From: Oxalobacteraceae bacterium
GTDB lineage: Bacteria > Pseudomonadota > Gammaproteobacteria > Burkholderiales > Burkholderiaceae_D
DNA: 64,000 nt
Reading direction: 5' to 3'
NCBI GenBank assembly: GCA_027490725.1
Contig: JAIXXN010000008.1
Span: 1-64,000 of the forward strand
Part shown: positions 17,545 through 27,153 of the stretch, one piece after another
How the letters are laid out: each line of letters begins with the position of its first letter
Numbering within the stretch: the stretch's first letter is position 1
Notes under the pieces: model-generated
Seen by the model: the letters and a program-made list of their open reading frames with translations, nothing else
Told to the model about the DNA's origin: nothing
The model's database searches: none
Program-made: the position numbers and the translations under genes

Positions 17545-20500
17545 TTGAAAGTATTCGGGTCACTGCTGGCATCACGCCTGGCGTCACTGTTTGCGCCACT
17601 GTTTGCGACACGCACCGTGCTGCGCGAAGATCACGCTGCCGATCAGCCGCTGCGCGCCGAATTATTCAGTGCCGTGCAGATGGAGGCTTACGGCAAGACG
17701 CTGGCCAGCCATCACCGGCTCAGCGCGCGTGGCGGGCCGGACCGGCTGCTGCAGCGCCTGACGCAGAACGCCACGGTGATCGATGCCTGCTGCAGCGAGC
17801 TGACCGCGGCCGTCAAAGCGGGGCGTCAGATCACGCCGGCATCCGAATGGCTGCTCGATAACTTCTATCTGATCGAGGAGCAGATCCGTACCGCGCGGCG
17901 CCACCTGCCGCGCAACTACAGCAAGCAGTTGCCGCGCCTGGAAGAGGCGGTGCCGGACAGCAGTCCACGGGTGTACCGGATTGCGTTGGAGATCATTGCC
18001 CACGGCGATGGCCGGGTCGATCCGGAATCGCTGTGCCGCTTCGTGACGGCGTATCAGGAAGTCGCCAGTCTGCAGCTGGGCGAGTTGTGGGCGATTCCCA
18101 TCATGCTACGGCTGGCGCTGATCGAGAACCTGCGCCGGGTGGCCGTGCGGGTGGCCGATAACCGCCGCCACCGCGATCTGGCCAATCACTGGGCTGACCA
18201 GATGACGCGGGCGGCCGAGTACAATCCCAGCGGGCTGATTCTGATGGTGGCCGATATGGCCCGCTCGAATCCGCCCATCACCAGTGCTTTCGTGGCGGAG
18301 CTGGCGCGTCGTCTGCAGGGCCAGAGCCCGGCGCTGACGCTGGCGCTGTCGTGGATCACCCACCGGCTGGCCGAAAGCGGGCAGACCATCGAACAGCTGA
18401 TCCAGAGCGAAATCCAGCTGCAGGCCGGCGAGCAGGTGTCGATCGCCAACAGCATCGGCAGCCTGCGCTTTCTCGGCACCATGGACTGGCAGGAGTTTGT
18501 CGAAACCATGAGCGTGGTCGAGCAGACCTTGCGGCGCGATCCGTCGGCCGTCTACGGGCAGATGGCGTTTGCCACCCGCGACCTGTACCGGCATGCCATC
18601 GAAACCATTGCGCGTCACTCGCCCTGTACGGAAGCCGAGGTGGCGCAGCAGGCACTGCAACTGGCGCAGGCGCAGGGCGACAGCGGGCGCTATGCCCACG
18701 TCGGCTATTACCTGATCGGTGCCGGGCTGGCACAGCTGGAACGGCAGTGCCGCATGCGCCATGGCTGGCTGGCCGCGCTGCAGCAGACTGCCCGCACGGC
18801 GCCGCTGACCACCTATCTGGGCGCGATCGCGGCGCTGGCACTGGTGGCCAGTGCCTTGCTGGTACAACACACGGCGCAGCAGGGCGCACATGGCATCTGG
18901 CTGCTGCTGGCCGGCTTGCTGGCCTTACTCGGCACTACCCAGCTGGCGCTGGCCCTGGTGAACTGGATTGCCACCCTGCTGACCCAGCCCCATCCGCTAC
19001 CGCGCATGGCCTTGCCGCATGGCGTGCCGTCCCATGCGCGCACGCTGGTGGTGGTGCCGACGCTGCTGTTTAGCGAAGCCAATGTGGCGCAGCTATGCGA
19101 GCAGCTGGAAGTGCGCTTTCTGGCCAATCGCGATCCGCACCTGCAGTTCTGCCTGCTGACTGATCTGGTCGATGCCCCTGAGGCCATGCAGCCCGGCGAT
19201 GCCGCACTGGTGGAACAGGCACAGGCTGGTATCGCCCGCCTGAATCGCCAGTATGCCCCGCCCGAGGCTGCCAGTGAGGAGCAACTGGTCAGTCCGTTTC
19301 TGCTGCTGCACCGCAATCGCCAGTGGAATCCGCAGGAAGGCGTGTGGATGGGCTACGAGCGCAAGCGCGGCAAGCTGGAGGATCTGAACCGGTTGCTGCG
19401 CGGTGGTGGCAGCGGCCGCTTTGCCGTGATCGAGGGCGATACCCGCATGCTGGCTGCGGTGCGCTACGTGATTACGCTTGACACGGATACCCAGTTACCG
19501 CGCGAAGCGGCGCTGCAGATGATCGCTGCCATGCTGCATCCGCTGAATCAGCCACGGGTCGATGTGCGCCAGGGCCGGGTGGTGGAGGGCTATGGCATTC
19601 TGCAGCCCAGCATTGCCGTCAGTGTGCCGGGCGAACACGCCTCGCATTACGAGAAGCTGTGCGGCGGCGAGCCCGGTATCGATCCCTATACGCGCACCGT
19701 GTCGAATGTCTATCAGGATGTGTTCTACGAAGGCTCGTTTATCGGCAAGGGCATTTACGATGTCGATGTGTGCGAGCAGGTGCTGGGCGGGCGTCTGCCC
19801 GAGAACCGCATCCTCAGTCACGACCTGCTGGAGGGCTGTTATCTGCGCGCCGGTCTGCTCAGCGATGTGCAACTGTATGAGGCTTATCCGTCGCGCTATC
19901 GCGACGATGTGCAGCGGCGTCAGCGCTGGATCCGTGGCGACTGGCAGCTGGCGTCGTGGCTGCGGCGGCGCGTACCATGTGCGGAGCGTCAGCGCGAACG
20001 CAATCCCCTGTCGCTGCTGTCGCGCTGGAAGCTATTCGATAATCTGCGGCGCAGTGTGACCGCTGCCGTGCTGGTAGCCAGCTTGTTGCTGGCCTGGCTG
20101 GTGCTGCCTCAGCCATGGCTGTGGACGCTCAGCGTGCTGGCGGTGCTGTTTGCGGCCCCGCTGCTGAGTGGTCTCTACGATCTACTGCGGCGCCCGCGCG
20201 ATACGCTGTGGGGCCAGCATCTGCGTGCCAGCTTGCGGCGTAGTGCGCTGCAGTTTGCCCATGCGGCGCTGCTGCTGGTGTTCCTACCCTACGAAGCGTA
20301 CTTCAGTCTGGATGCCATCACGCGCAGCCTGTGGCGCATGGGCGTGAGCCAGCGCCGTCTGCTGGAATGGCGTGCCTCGTCGCTGGCCCCGGCCGCGAGC
20401 GAGAATAGCTGGCGCAGTATGTGGGTGGCCCCCGCGCTGGGGACGCTGGTACTGGTGGCACTGGCACTCTGGCGTCCGGCCAGTCTGCTGCCGGCGCTGC

Positions 20501-23500
20501 TGTGTGTGCCGGCGTGGTTGCTGGCCCCCGCGCTGGCCAACTGGATCAGCCGTCCCTTACTCCGTCGCAGCGTCACGCTGAGCGCCGAGCAGCTGCAGTT
20601 TCTCCACCGGCTGGCGCGCCGTACCTGGGCGTATTTCGAACGCTACGTGGGGCCGGAGGACAACTGGCTACCGCCCGATAATATGCAGGAACATCCGCTG
20701 GCGGTCGTCGCGCATCGTACTTCGCCGACCAATATCGGCATGGCGCTGCTAGCCAATCTGAGTGCCTGCGACTTCGGCTATCTGAGTGTCGCGCAACTGA
20801 TCGAGCGCAGTACCCAGACCCTGAATACATTGGACCGGCTGGAACGCTATCAGGGCCACTTCTATAACTGGTACGACACCCGCACCCTGCAAGCGCTGCA
20901 TCCCGTGTATGTGTCGACGGTCGATAGCGGCAATCTGGCCGGACATCTGCTGACCTTGCAGGCTGGTCTGAACGGCATGGCCGACCAGCCTGTGTTGGGG
21001 CCGCAGTGTGTCGCAGGGATCGTGATCACGGCCAGCCTGCTGGCGCAAGCCCGGGCCGGCCAGCATGGCGTGCTGCCGGCCGATAGACCGGCCGCCTTGC
21101 CAGCCGGGCTGCCGGCCGATCTGTCGGCCCTGCTGCAGGCACCACCCGAGCCAGGCGATGGTGCGCAACTGCAGCAGTGGCTGCAGCAGGTACAGCAAGC
21201 GCTGACCCGCTTTGAGCCACCGACCCATCCGCATGACGAGACACTGATGTGGCATGACGCGCTACTGCAGCAGACCCGCGCCGGACTGGCCGAGCTGGCG
21301 CTGCTGATGCCCTGGCTGGCCTTGCCACCGGAGGCGCTGCCCGACGCGGCACTGCTGCGCATCCCCACCTTGCGGGCGCTGGCGGCGTTGCAGGACAGCG
21401 TGGCCAGCTGGCAGTCCAGTCACGCCAGTGCGCTGGCACCCGCCGAACACGAGCGCCAGTGGCAGCTGGCGCAGCTGAGTGCGCAGGCGGCCACGCTAGC
21501 GCAACAGCGCATCGATGCGCTGGCGCTGCTGGCACAGCGTTGCGCGCGCTTCGCCCGCATGGAGTATGGCTTTCTGTACAACAGCACTACCCATCTGCTG
21601 GCGATCGGTTACAACGTTAGCGAGCGGCGGCTGGACGCCAGCTATTACGATCTGCTGGCGTCGGAAGTACGCCTCGCCAGTTTCGTCGCGATTGCGCAGG
21701 GGCAGTTGCCGCTCGAGCACTGGTTTGCGCTGGGCCGCCAGCTCTGTATTGTGGCCGGCAAGCCGGTGCTGCTGTCGTGGAGTGGTTCGATGTTCGAGTA
21801 CCTGATGCCGCTGCTGGTGATGCCGAATTATCCCGACACGCTGCTCGATCAGACCTATCACGCCGTGATCGATGCGCAGATCGCCTACGGCAAACGGCGC
21901 AATGTGCCGTGGGGCGTTTCCGAGTCCGGCTATAACACCGTCGACGCCAGTCTGAATTATCAGTACCGCGCTTTTGGTGTGCCGGAGCTGGGGCTGAAGC
22001 GCGGCCTGGCCGACGATCTGGTGGTGGCGCCGTATGCCAGTATGCTGGGTCTGATGGTGCAGCCGGAAGCGGCCTGCCTGAATCTGCAGAAAATGGCCGG
22101 TCTCGGCTATCTGGGGCGCTACGGCTTTTATGAAGCGGTCGATTACACCACGGCGCGGCTGCCACGCGGCCAGACCTCGGCGGTGATCCGTTCCTTCATG
22201 GTGCACCATCAGGGCATGGGCTTGCTGGCGCTGGCCTATCTATTGCAGCAACGCCCCATGCAGCGGCGTTTCGAGTCCGATCCGCTGCTGCAATCGACGC
22301 TGCTAGTGCTGCAGGAACGCAGCCCGCAGGGCGGCGCCTTCTATTCCAACAGTACCGAGCAGGCAGCGCTGCGCAGCCCTGCCAGCGAGGCGATTATGCC
22401 GATGCGCATCCTCAACCAGCACAGCACGCCGATCGCGGAAACCCAGCTGCTCTCGAACGGCCGCTATCACGTGATGGTGACCAATGCCGGCGGCAGCTAT
22501 AGCCGCTGGAAGGATCTGGCGGTGACGCGCTGGCGCGAAGACAGCACCCGCGATCACTGGGGCAATTTCTGCTATGTGCGCGATCTCGATGATGGCCAGT
22601 ACTGGTCGAGCACCTTCCAGCCGACGCTGGTGGAACCGCAACGCTATGAAGTGATCTTTTCGGAAGGCCGCGCCGAGTTCCGGCGCAGCGAGCGTGGCAT
22701 CGATCTGTACACGGAAATCGTGGTCTCGCCGGAAGACGACATCGAACTACGCCGCACCCGTATCAGCAACCAGTCGGACCGGATCCGCCACATCGAAGTG
22801 ACCAGCTATGCCGAAGTGGCGCTGGCACCGGCCGCGGCCGATGCGGCCCACCCGGCTTTCAGCAAGCTGTTCGTGCAGAGCGAAATTCTGCAGGACGAAA
22901 ACGCCATCCTGTGCACGCGCCGGCCACGTGGCCCGCAGGACGCGACGCCGTGGTTGCTGCATTCGATGATGGTGCACGACGGGGTGGTGACGGCAGTCTC
23001 GTTCGAAACCGATCGCGCCCAGTTTCTCGGGCGTGGCAATACGGCCGCCCAGCCAGCGGCGCTGCGCGCTGCCAGCGCCCTCAGTGGCAGTGCCGGTTCG
23101 GTGCTCGATCCGGTGGTGGCGATCCGCCAGTGCATTACTCTGCAGCCGGATCAGACGGTGGTGGTCGATATCGTCACCGGCATGTGCGAGCAGCGCGAGG
23201 CAGCGCTGCACCTGATCGACAAATATCAGGATCGCCATCTGGCCGACCGGGTATTCGAACTGGCCTGGACGCACAGTCAGGTGGTACTGCGCCAGCTCAA
23301 CGCCAGCGAAGCGGACGCGCAGTTATATGGCCGGCTGGCCAATTCCGTGATCTATCCGCATGCCGCCTTGCGCGCCGATGGCGCGACGCTGGGCAAGAAC
23401 CAGCGCGGCCAGTCCGGCCTGTGGGCGTATGCGATTTCCGGCGATCTGCCGATCGTGCTGCTGCAGATCCGCGATCCGGCGAATATCGAACTGGCACGCC

Positions 23501-26352
23501 AGCTAGTACAGGCACACGCTTACTGGCGTCTGAAAGGACTGGTGGTCGATCTGGTGATCTGGTACGAGGATCAGTCGGGCTACCGGCAGCTGCTGCATGA
23601 CCAGATCATGGGTCTGATTGCGTCCGGGATCGACGCGCAGGCCATCGACCGGCCGGGCGGCATCTTCGTGCGGCTGGTCGACCAGATCGCTAACGAAGAC
23701 CGGATCCTGCTGCAGTCGGTGGCACGCGCCATTCTGAGCGACCAGCGTGGCACACTGGCCGAGCAGATCAAACGGCCGCTGCCGCCAGCGGCGCGCATGC
23801 CCTTGCTGCAGGTCGATGCCAGCACTGCTGCGCTGCTTGCCATGAACGCAGCAGTGCTGACGGCGCGTCCCGAGGCGCCAGCACTGCTGCTCGATAATGG
23901 TCTGGGCGGCTTCAGTGCCGACGGGCGCGAATACGTGATCACCACCAGCGCCCAGCAGCGTACCCCCGCGCCGTGGTCGAATGTGCTGGCCAATCCACAG
24001 TTCGGCAGCGTGATTTCGGAGAGCGGGCAGGCCTATACCTGGCATGAGAATGCCCATGAATTCCGGCTTACGCCCTGGCATAACGACCCGGTCAGCGATG
24101 CCAGTGGTGAAGCGTTCTATCTGCGCGATGAACAGAGTGGCCAGTTCTGGTCGCCCACGCCCTTGCCTAGCCCCGGTGTCGGGGCCTATGTCACGCGGCA
24201 CGGTTTTGGTTACAGCGTCTTCGAGCACCGCACAGCCGGTATCGCCACCGAGCTGACGACTTTTGTCGCCATCGATGCGCCGATCCGCTATACGGTACTG
24301 CGCGTGCATAACCACTCGGCGCAGCCACGGCGTTTGTCCGTCACCGGCTATGTGGAATGGGTGCTGGGCGATATGCGTAGCAAGTCCGGCATGCACATCG
24401 TGACCGAGGCCGACCCGCAGAGTGGCGCGCTGTTTGCCCGCAATGCCTACAACACCGAGTTCACCGGCCGGGTGGCCTTCTTCAATTGTGATGCGACGCT
24501 GCGCAGTCACACGGCCGACCGCACGGAATTCATCGGCCGCAATGGCACGCTGGCTGCCCCGGCCGCCTTGCGGCGGGTGCGCCTATCCGGTAAAACCGGC
24601 GCCGGGTTGGATGCCTGCGCGGCCCTGCAGGTGCCGTTCGAGCTGCTGCCGGGGCAGGAGCGCGAGATCGTGTTCGTGCTGGGTGTGGCAGGGCGGCGCA
24701 CTGCCGACGCGAGCAGTCTGGTACAGAAGCATCGCAGTGCTGCCGCAGCCCACGAGGCGCTGGCAGCGGTACACGCCTATTGGCGCGCAACGCTGGACAC
24801 GGTGCAGATCCGCACCCCCGAGCCTTCGCTCGATGTGCTGGTCAATGGCTGGCTGATGTACCAGACCATTGCCTGCCGCATGTGGGCGCGCAGTGGCTAT
24901 TACCAGTCTGGCGGTGCGTTCGGTTTCCGCGACCAGTTGCAGGATGCGATGGCCACCATCCATACCCGTCCCGAGCTGTTGCGCGAACAGCTGCTGCTGT
25001 GCGCCAGCCACCAGTTCCTCGAAGGCGATGTGCAGCACTGGTGGCACCCGCCGTCCGAGCGTGGCGTGCGCACCCATTGCTCGGATGACTATCTGTGGCT
25101 GCCGCTGGCAGCGGCGCGCTATCTGCACAGTAGTGGCGACATGGCCATTTTCGATGAGCTGCTGCCCTATCTGGAAGGGCGCGCCGTCAAGGCTGACGAG
25201 GATTCGTATTACGACATGCCGGCCCGCTCGGCCCAGCAAGGAACGCTGTACGAGCATTGCCAGCGTGCCATCCGGCATGGCTGGCGGCTCGGTGCACACC
25301 AGCTGCCGCTGATCGGATCCTGTGACTGGAACGATGGCATGGATAAAGTCGGCGAGCACGGTGCTGGCGAGAGTATCTGGCTGGCGTTCTTCCAGTGTGA
25401 AGTGTTGCAGCGCTTTGCCGAAGTGGCCGAGCAGCGTCAGGATCCCGGTTTTGCGGCGGAATGCCTGAGCCATGCGGGTGCGCTGGCCGCCAGCGTGGAG
25501 CTGCATGGCTGGGATGGTGCATGGTACCGGCGCGCCTATTTCGACGATGGTACGCCGCTCGGTTCCCATCTCAACGAGGAGTGCCAGATCGATTCGATTT
25601 CGCAAAGCTGGGGTGTGCTGTCCGGTGCCGCCGATCCGCTGCGGGTACGTGGCGCGATGGAACAGGTGAACCTGCGGCTGGTGCGGCGCGAGGCGGGCAT
25701 CATCCAGTTGCTCGATCCGCCGTTCGATAAAGCGGGGCCGAATCCCGGCTACATCCGTGGCTATCTGCCCGGGGTGCGCGAGAATGGCGGCCAGTACACC
25801 CATGCCGCGATCTGGATGGCGATGGCATTTGCGCGGCTGGGTAATGATGCGCGGGCGTGGGAGCTGGCGCGCATGATCAACCCGCTGCAGCACACTGCCA
25901 CGCCGCAGGCAGTGCAGCGCTACAAGGTGGAGCCGTATGTGGTGTCCGCCGACGTGTATGCCGTGGCGCCGCATGTGGGACGCGGTGGCTGGAGCTGGTA
26001 CACGGGCTCGTCCGGCTGGATGTACCGGCTGTTGCTGGAATCGCTGCTCGGGGTGCAGCGCAGTGCCGGCGCGCTGGTACTACAGCCTTGCATGCCGCCG
26101 GAATGGTCGCACTTCGAGATCGACTATCGCTATGGCGCGGCGTGTTACCGGATCCGTGTGCAGCGTTGCGCAGCGGGGCAGGAACCGCTGCAGTTGCCGC
26201 TGCGGTTGCCACTACTGCGACTCGATGGGGTGGTGCAGAGTACGCTACAGCTTACGCTCGATGGCAGTGCGCAGCAGCACGACGTCGAGCTGCTACTCCC
26301 CGCCGTGGCAGGGAATGGCGCTGGCCTTGGCGCTGCCGAGGCGCCAGATTGA
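17545..26352 (+). CDS. ndvB: NdvB/ChvB-type cyclic beta-glucan synthase (GT84 - glucoamylase-like - GH94)
   Basis: This giant inner-membrane protein has about 2935 residues (family about 2830-2870). Such enzymes build cyclic beta-glucan from UDP-glucose. Membrane segments lie near residues 420-490, 835-880 and 900-1000. The glycosyltransferase part has PTLLFSEANV, the UDP-sugar motif D646-T-D648-T and RQRWIRGDWQ near 793. A glucoamylase-like domain contains WGVSESGYNTVDASLNYQYR near 1456. The C-terminal GH94 phosphorylase-like domain has GSCDWNDGMDKVGEHG, with the probable acid D2597 (family knowledge). The TTG start at 17545 was chosen because GAGG precedes it by six bases and earlier in-frame starts overlap a terminator. 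It is not certain. The beta-1,2 linkage is inferred from the family. Confidence 0.85.
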   Translation: MKVFGSLLASRLASLFAPLFATRTVLREDHAADQPLRAELFSAVQMEAYGKTLASHHRLSARGGPDRLLQRLTQNATVIDACCSELTAAVKAGRQITPASEWLLDNFYLIEEQIRTARRHLPRNYSKQLPRLEEAVPDSSPRVYRIALEIIAHGDGRVDPESLCRFVTAYQEVASLQLGELWAIPIMLRLALIENLRRVAVRVADNRRHRDLANHWADQMTRAAEYNPSGLILMVADMARSNPPITSAFVAELARRLQGQSPALTLALSWITHRLAESGQTIEQLIQSEIQLQAGEQVSIANSIGSLRFLGTMDWQEFVETMSVVEQTLRRDPSAVYGQMAFATRDLYRHAIETIARHSPCTEAEVAQQALQLAQAQGDSGRYAHVGYYLIGAGLAQLERQCRMRHGWLAALQQTARTAPLTTYLGAIAALALVASALLVQHTAQQGAHGIWLLLAGLLALLGTTQLALALVNWIATLLTQPHPLPRMALPHGVPSHARTLVVVPTLLFSEANVAQLCEQLEVRFLANRDPHLQFCLLTDLVDAPEAMQPGDAALVEQAQAGIARLNRQYAPPEAASEEQLVSPFLLLHRNRQWNPQEGVWMGYERKRGKLEDLNRLLRGGGSGRFAVIEGDTRMLAAVRYVITLDTDTQLPREAALQMIAAMLHPLNQPRVDVRQGRVVEGYGILQPSIAVSVPGEHASHYEKLCGGEPGIDPYTRTVSNVYQDVFYEGSFIGKGIYDVDVCEQVLGGRLPENRILSHDLLEGCYLRAGLLSDVQLYEAYPSRYRDDVQRRQRWIRGDWQLASWLRRRVPCAERQRERNPLSLLSRWKLFDNLRRSVTAAVLVASLLLAWLVLPQPWLWTLSVLAVLFAAPLLSGLYDLLRRPRDTLWGQHLRASLRRSALQFAHAALLLVFLPYEAYFSLDAITRSLWRMGVSQRRLLEWRASSLAPAASENSWRSMWVAPALGTLVLVALALWRPASLLPALLCVPAWLLAPALANWISRPLLRRSVTLSAEQLQFLHRLARRTWAYFERYVGPEDNWLPPDNMQEHPLAVVAHRTSPTNIGMALLANLSACDFGYLSVAQLIERSTQTLNTLDRLERYQGHFYNWYDTRTLQALHPVYVSTVDSGNLAGHLLTLQAGLNGMADQPVLGPQCVAGIVITASLLAQARAGQHGVLPADRPAALPAGLPADLSALLQAPPEPGDGAQLQQWLQQVQQALTRFEPPTHPHDETLMWHDALLQQTRAGLAELALLMPWLALPPEALPDAALLRIPTLRALAALQDSVASWQSSHASALAPAEHERQWQLAQLSAQAATLAQQRIDALALLAQRCARFARMEYGFLYNSTTHLLAIGYNVSERRLDASYYDLLASEVRLASFVAIAQGQLPLEHWFALGRQLCIVAGKPVLLSWSGSMFEYLMPLLVMPNYPDTLLDQTYHAVIDAQIAYGKRRNVPWGVSESGYNTVDASLNYQYRAFGVPELGLKRGLADDLVVAPYASMLGLMVQPEAACLNLQKMAGLGYLGRYGFYEAVDYTTARLPRGQTSAVIRSFMVHHQGMGLLALAYLLQQRPMQRRFESDPLLQSTLLVLQERSPQGGAFYSNSTEQAALRSPASEAIMPMRILNQHSTPIAETQLLSNGRYHVMVTNAGGSYSRWKDLAVTRWREDSTRDHWGNFCYVRDLDDGQYWSSTFQPTLVEPQRYEVIFSEGRAEFRRSERGIDLYTEIVVSPEDDIELRRTRISNQSDRIRHIEVTSYAEVALAPAAADAAHPAFSKLFVQSEILQDENAILCTRRPRGPQDATPWLLHSMMVHDGVVTAVSFETDRAQFLGRGNTAAQPAALRAASALSGSAGSVLDPVVAIRQCITLQPDQTVVVDIVTGMCEQREAALHLIDKYQDRHLADRVFELAWTHSQVVLRQLNASEADAQLYGRLANSVIYPHAALRADGATLGKNQRGQSGLWAYAISGDLPIVLLQIRDPANIELARQLVQAHAYWRLKGLVVDLVIWYEDQSGYRQLLHDQIMGLIASGIDAQAIDRPGGIFVRLVDQIANEDRILLQSVARAILSDQRGTLAEQIKRPLPPAARMPLLQVDASTAALLAMNAAVLTARPEAPALLLDNGLGGFSADGREYVITTSAQQRTPAPWSNVLANPQFGSVISESGQAYTWHENAHEFRLTPWHNDPVSDASGEAFYLRDEQSGQFWSPTPLPSPGVGAYVTRHGFGYSVFEHRTAGIATELTTFVAIDAPIRYTVLRVHNHSAQPRRLSVTGYVEWVLGDMRSKSGMHIVTEADPQSGALFARNAYNTEFTGRVAFFNCDATLRSHTADRTEFIGRNGTLAAPAALRRVRLSGKTGAGLDACAALQVPFELLPGQEREIVFVLGVAGRRTADASSLVQKHRSAAAAHEALAAVHAYWRATLDTVQIRTPEPSLDVLVNGWLMYQTIACRMWARSGYYQSGGAFGFRDQLQDAMATIHTRPELLREQLLLCASHQFLEGDVQHWWHPPSERGVRTHCSDDYLWLPLAAARYLHSSGDMAIFDELLPYLEGRAVKADEDSYYDMPARSAQQGTLYEHCQRAIRHGWRLGAHQLPLIGSCDWNDGMDKVGEHGAGESIWLAFFQCEVLQRFAEVAEQRQDPGFAAECLSHAGALAASVELHGWDGAWYRRAYFDDGTPLGSHLNEECQIDSISQSWGVLSGAADPLRVRGAMEQVNLRLVRREAGIIQLLDPPFDKAGPNPGYIRGYLPGVRENGGQYTHAAIWMAMAFARLGNDARAWELARMINPLQHTATPQAVQRYKVEPYVVSADVYAVAPHVGRGGWSWYTGSSGWMYRLLLESLLGVQRSAGALVLQPCMPPEWSHFEIDYRYGAACYRIRVQRCAAGQEPLQLPLRLPLLRLDGVVQSTLQLTLDGSAQQHDVELLLPAVAGNGAGLGAAEAPD

Positions 26353-26367
26353 CGGGGTGCGCGAAAC

Positions 26368-26943
26368 TCAGGTGCCCAGACTGGCGCCAGCACCCAGCAG
26401 CGTCGCGACACCGAGGATGGCAAATACCAGCGCAGCGATGCCATGCACCAGCTTGAGCGATACCCGGTGGGCGATTTTGTCGCCCAGATAAACGGCGGGC
26501 ACATTTGCCAGCATCATGCCGAAGGTGGTGCCGCATACCACTGCGACCAGACTGTGATAACGGGCCGCCAGCGCCACCGTGGCGACCTGCGTCTTGTCGC
26601 CCATTTCTGCCACGAAGAACGCGATCAGGGTGGTCAGGAATACGCCGTATTTGGCGAGTGGCATATCCTCTTCATCGATCTTGTCCGGCACCAGCGTCCA
26701 CGCTGCCATGGCGATGAACGATACGCCCAGTACCCAGCGCAGAATGTCCGGGCCGAGCAGGCTGGTGATCCAGCTACCAACGGCGGCAGCAAACGCGTGG
26801 TTGGCGATGGTGGCGACGAAGATGGCCGCCACGATGGGCAGCGGACGGCGGAATTTTGCGGCCAGACAGAAGGCCAGTAACTGGGTCTTGTCGCCGATTT
26901 CTGCGAGGGCGACGATGCCGGTGGAGATGAGGAAGGCTTCCAT
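26368..26943 (-). CDS. GDT1/TMEM165 (UPF0016) family cation transporter
   Basis: The 191-residue inner-membrane protein has six hydrophobic segments arranged as two halves. Each half has the family signature E-x-G-D-K-T: ALAEIGDKTQLLAF at about residue 14 and FVAEMGDKTQVATV at about residue 117. Relatives move Mn2+ or Ca2+, and bacterial members protect against excess manganese. The ATG at 26943 was chosen because it starts the first membrane segment (MEAFLISTG). An upstream start would add 21 polar residues. A manganese riboswitch was looked for upstream and not found. It is convergent with ndvB. Confidence 0.88.
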   Translation of the reverse strand: MEAFLISTGIVALAEIGDKTQLLAFCLAAKFRRPLPIVAAIFVATIANHAFAAAVGSWITSLLGPDILRWVLGVSFIAMAAWTLVPDKIDEEDMPLAKYGVFLTTLIAFFVAEMGDKTQVATVALAARYHSLVAVVCGTTFGMMLANVPAVYLGDKIAHRVSLKLVHGIAALVFAILGVATLLGAGASLGT

Positions 26944-27153
26944 GATGTTCCTGCGCTGTGCAGCGTTGCGGTGTTGTATGGTGAGGTGAGGCAAGGGCGG
27001 ACGCATCTTACCACGGCCATCGCTGCGGTTTTGCGCGCTAGCAGACCATTGCAGTCGAGCGGGTCTGATACAAAATTGCTACATGGGCAGCGCATAGAGT
27101 GCCGCGGGGCTGTGCTATTCTGCTGCGCGCTGCGCTCACTCAGGATAAAACTC

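Noticed and set aside
26944..27153. yybP-ykoY manganese riboswitch before the GDT1/TMEM165 gene
   Set aside because: The conserved loop sequences of that riboswitch could not be found on the minus strand.
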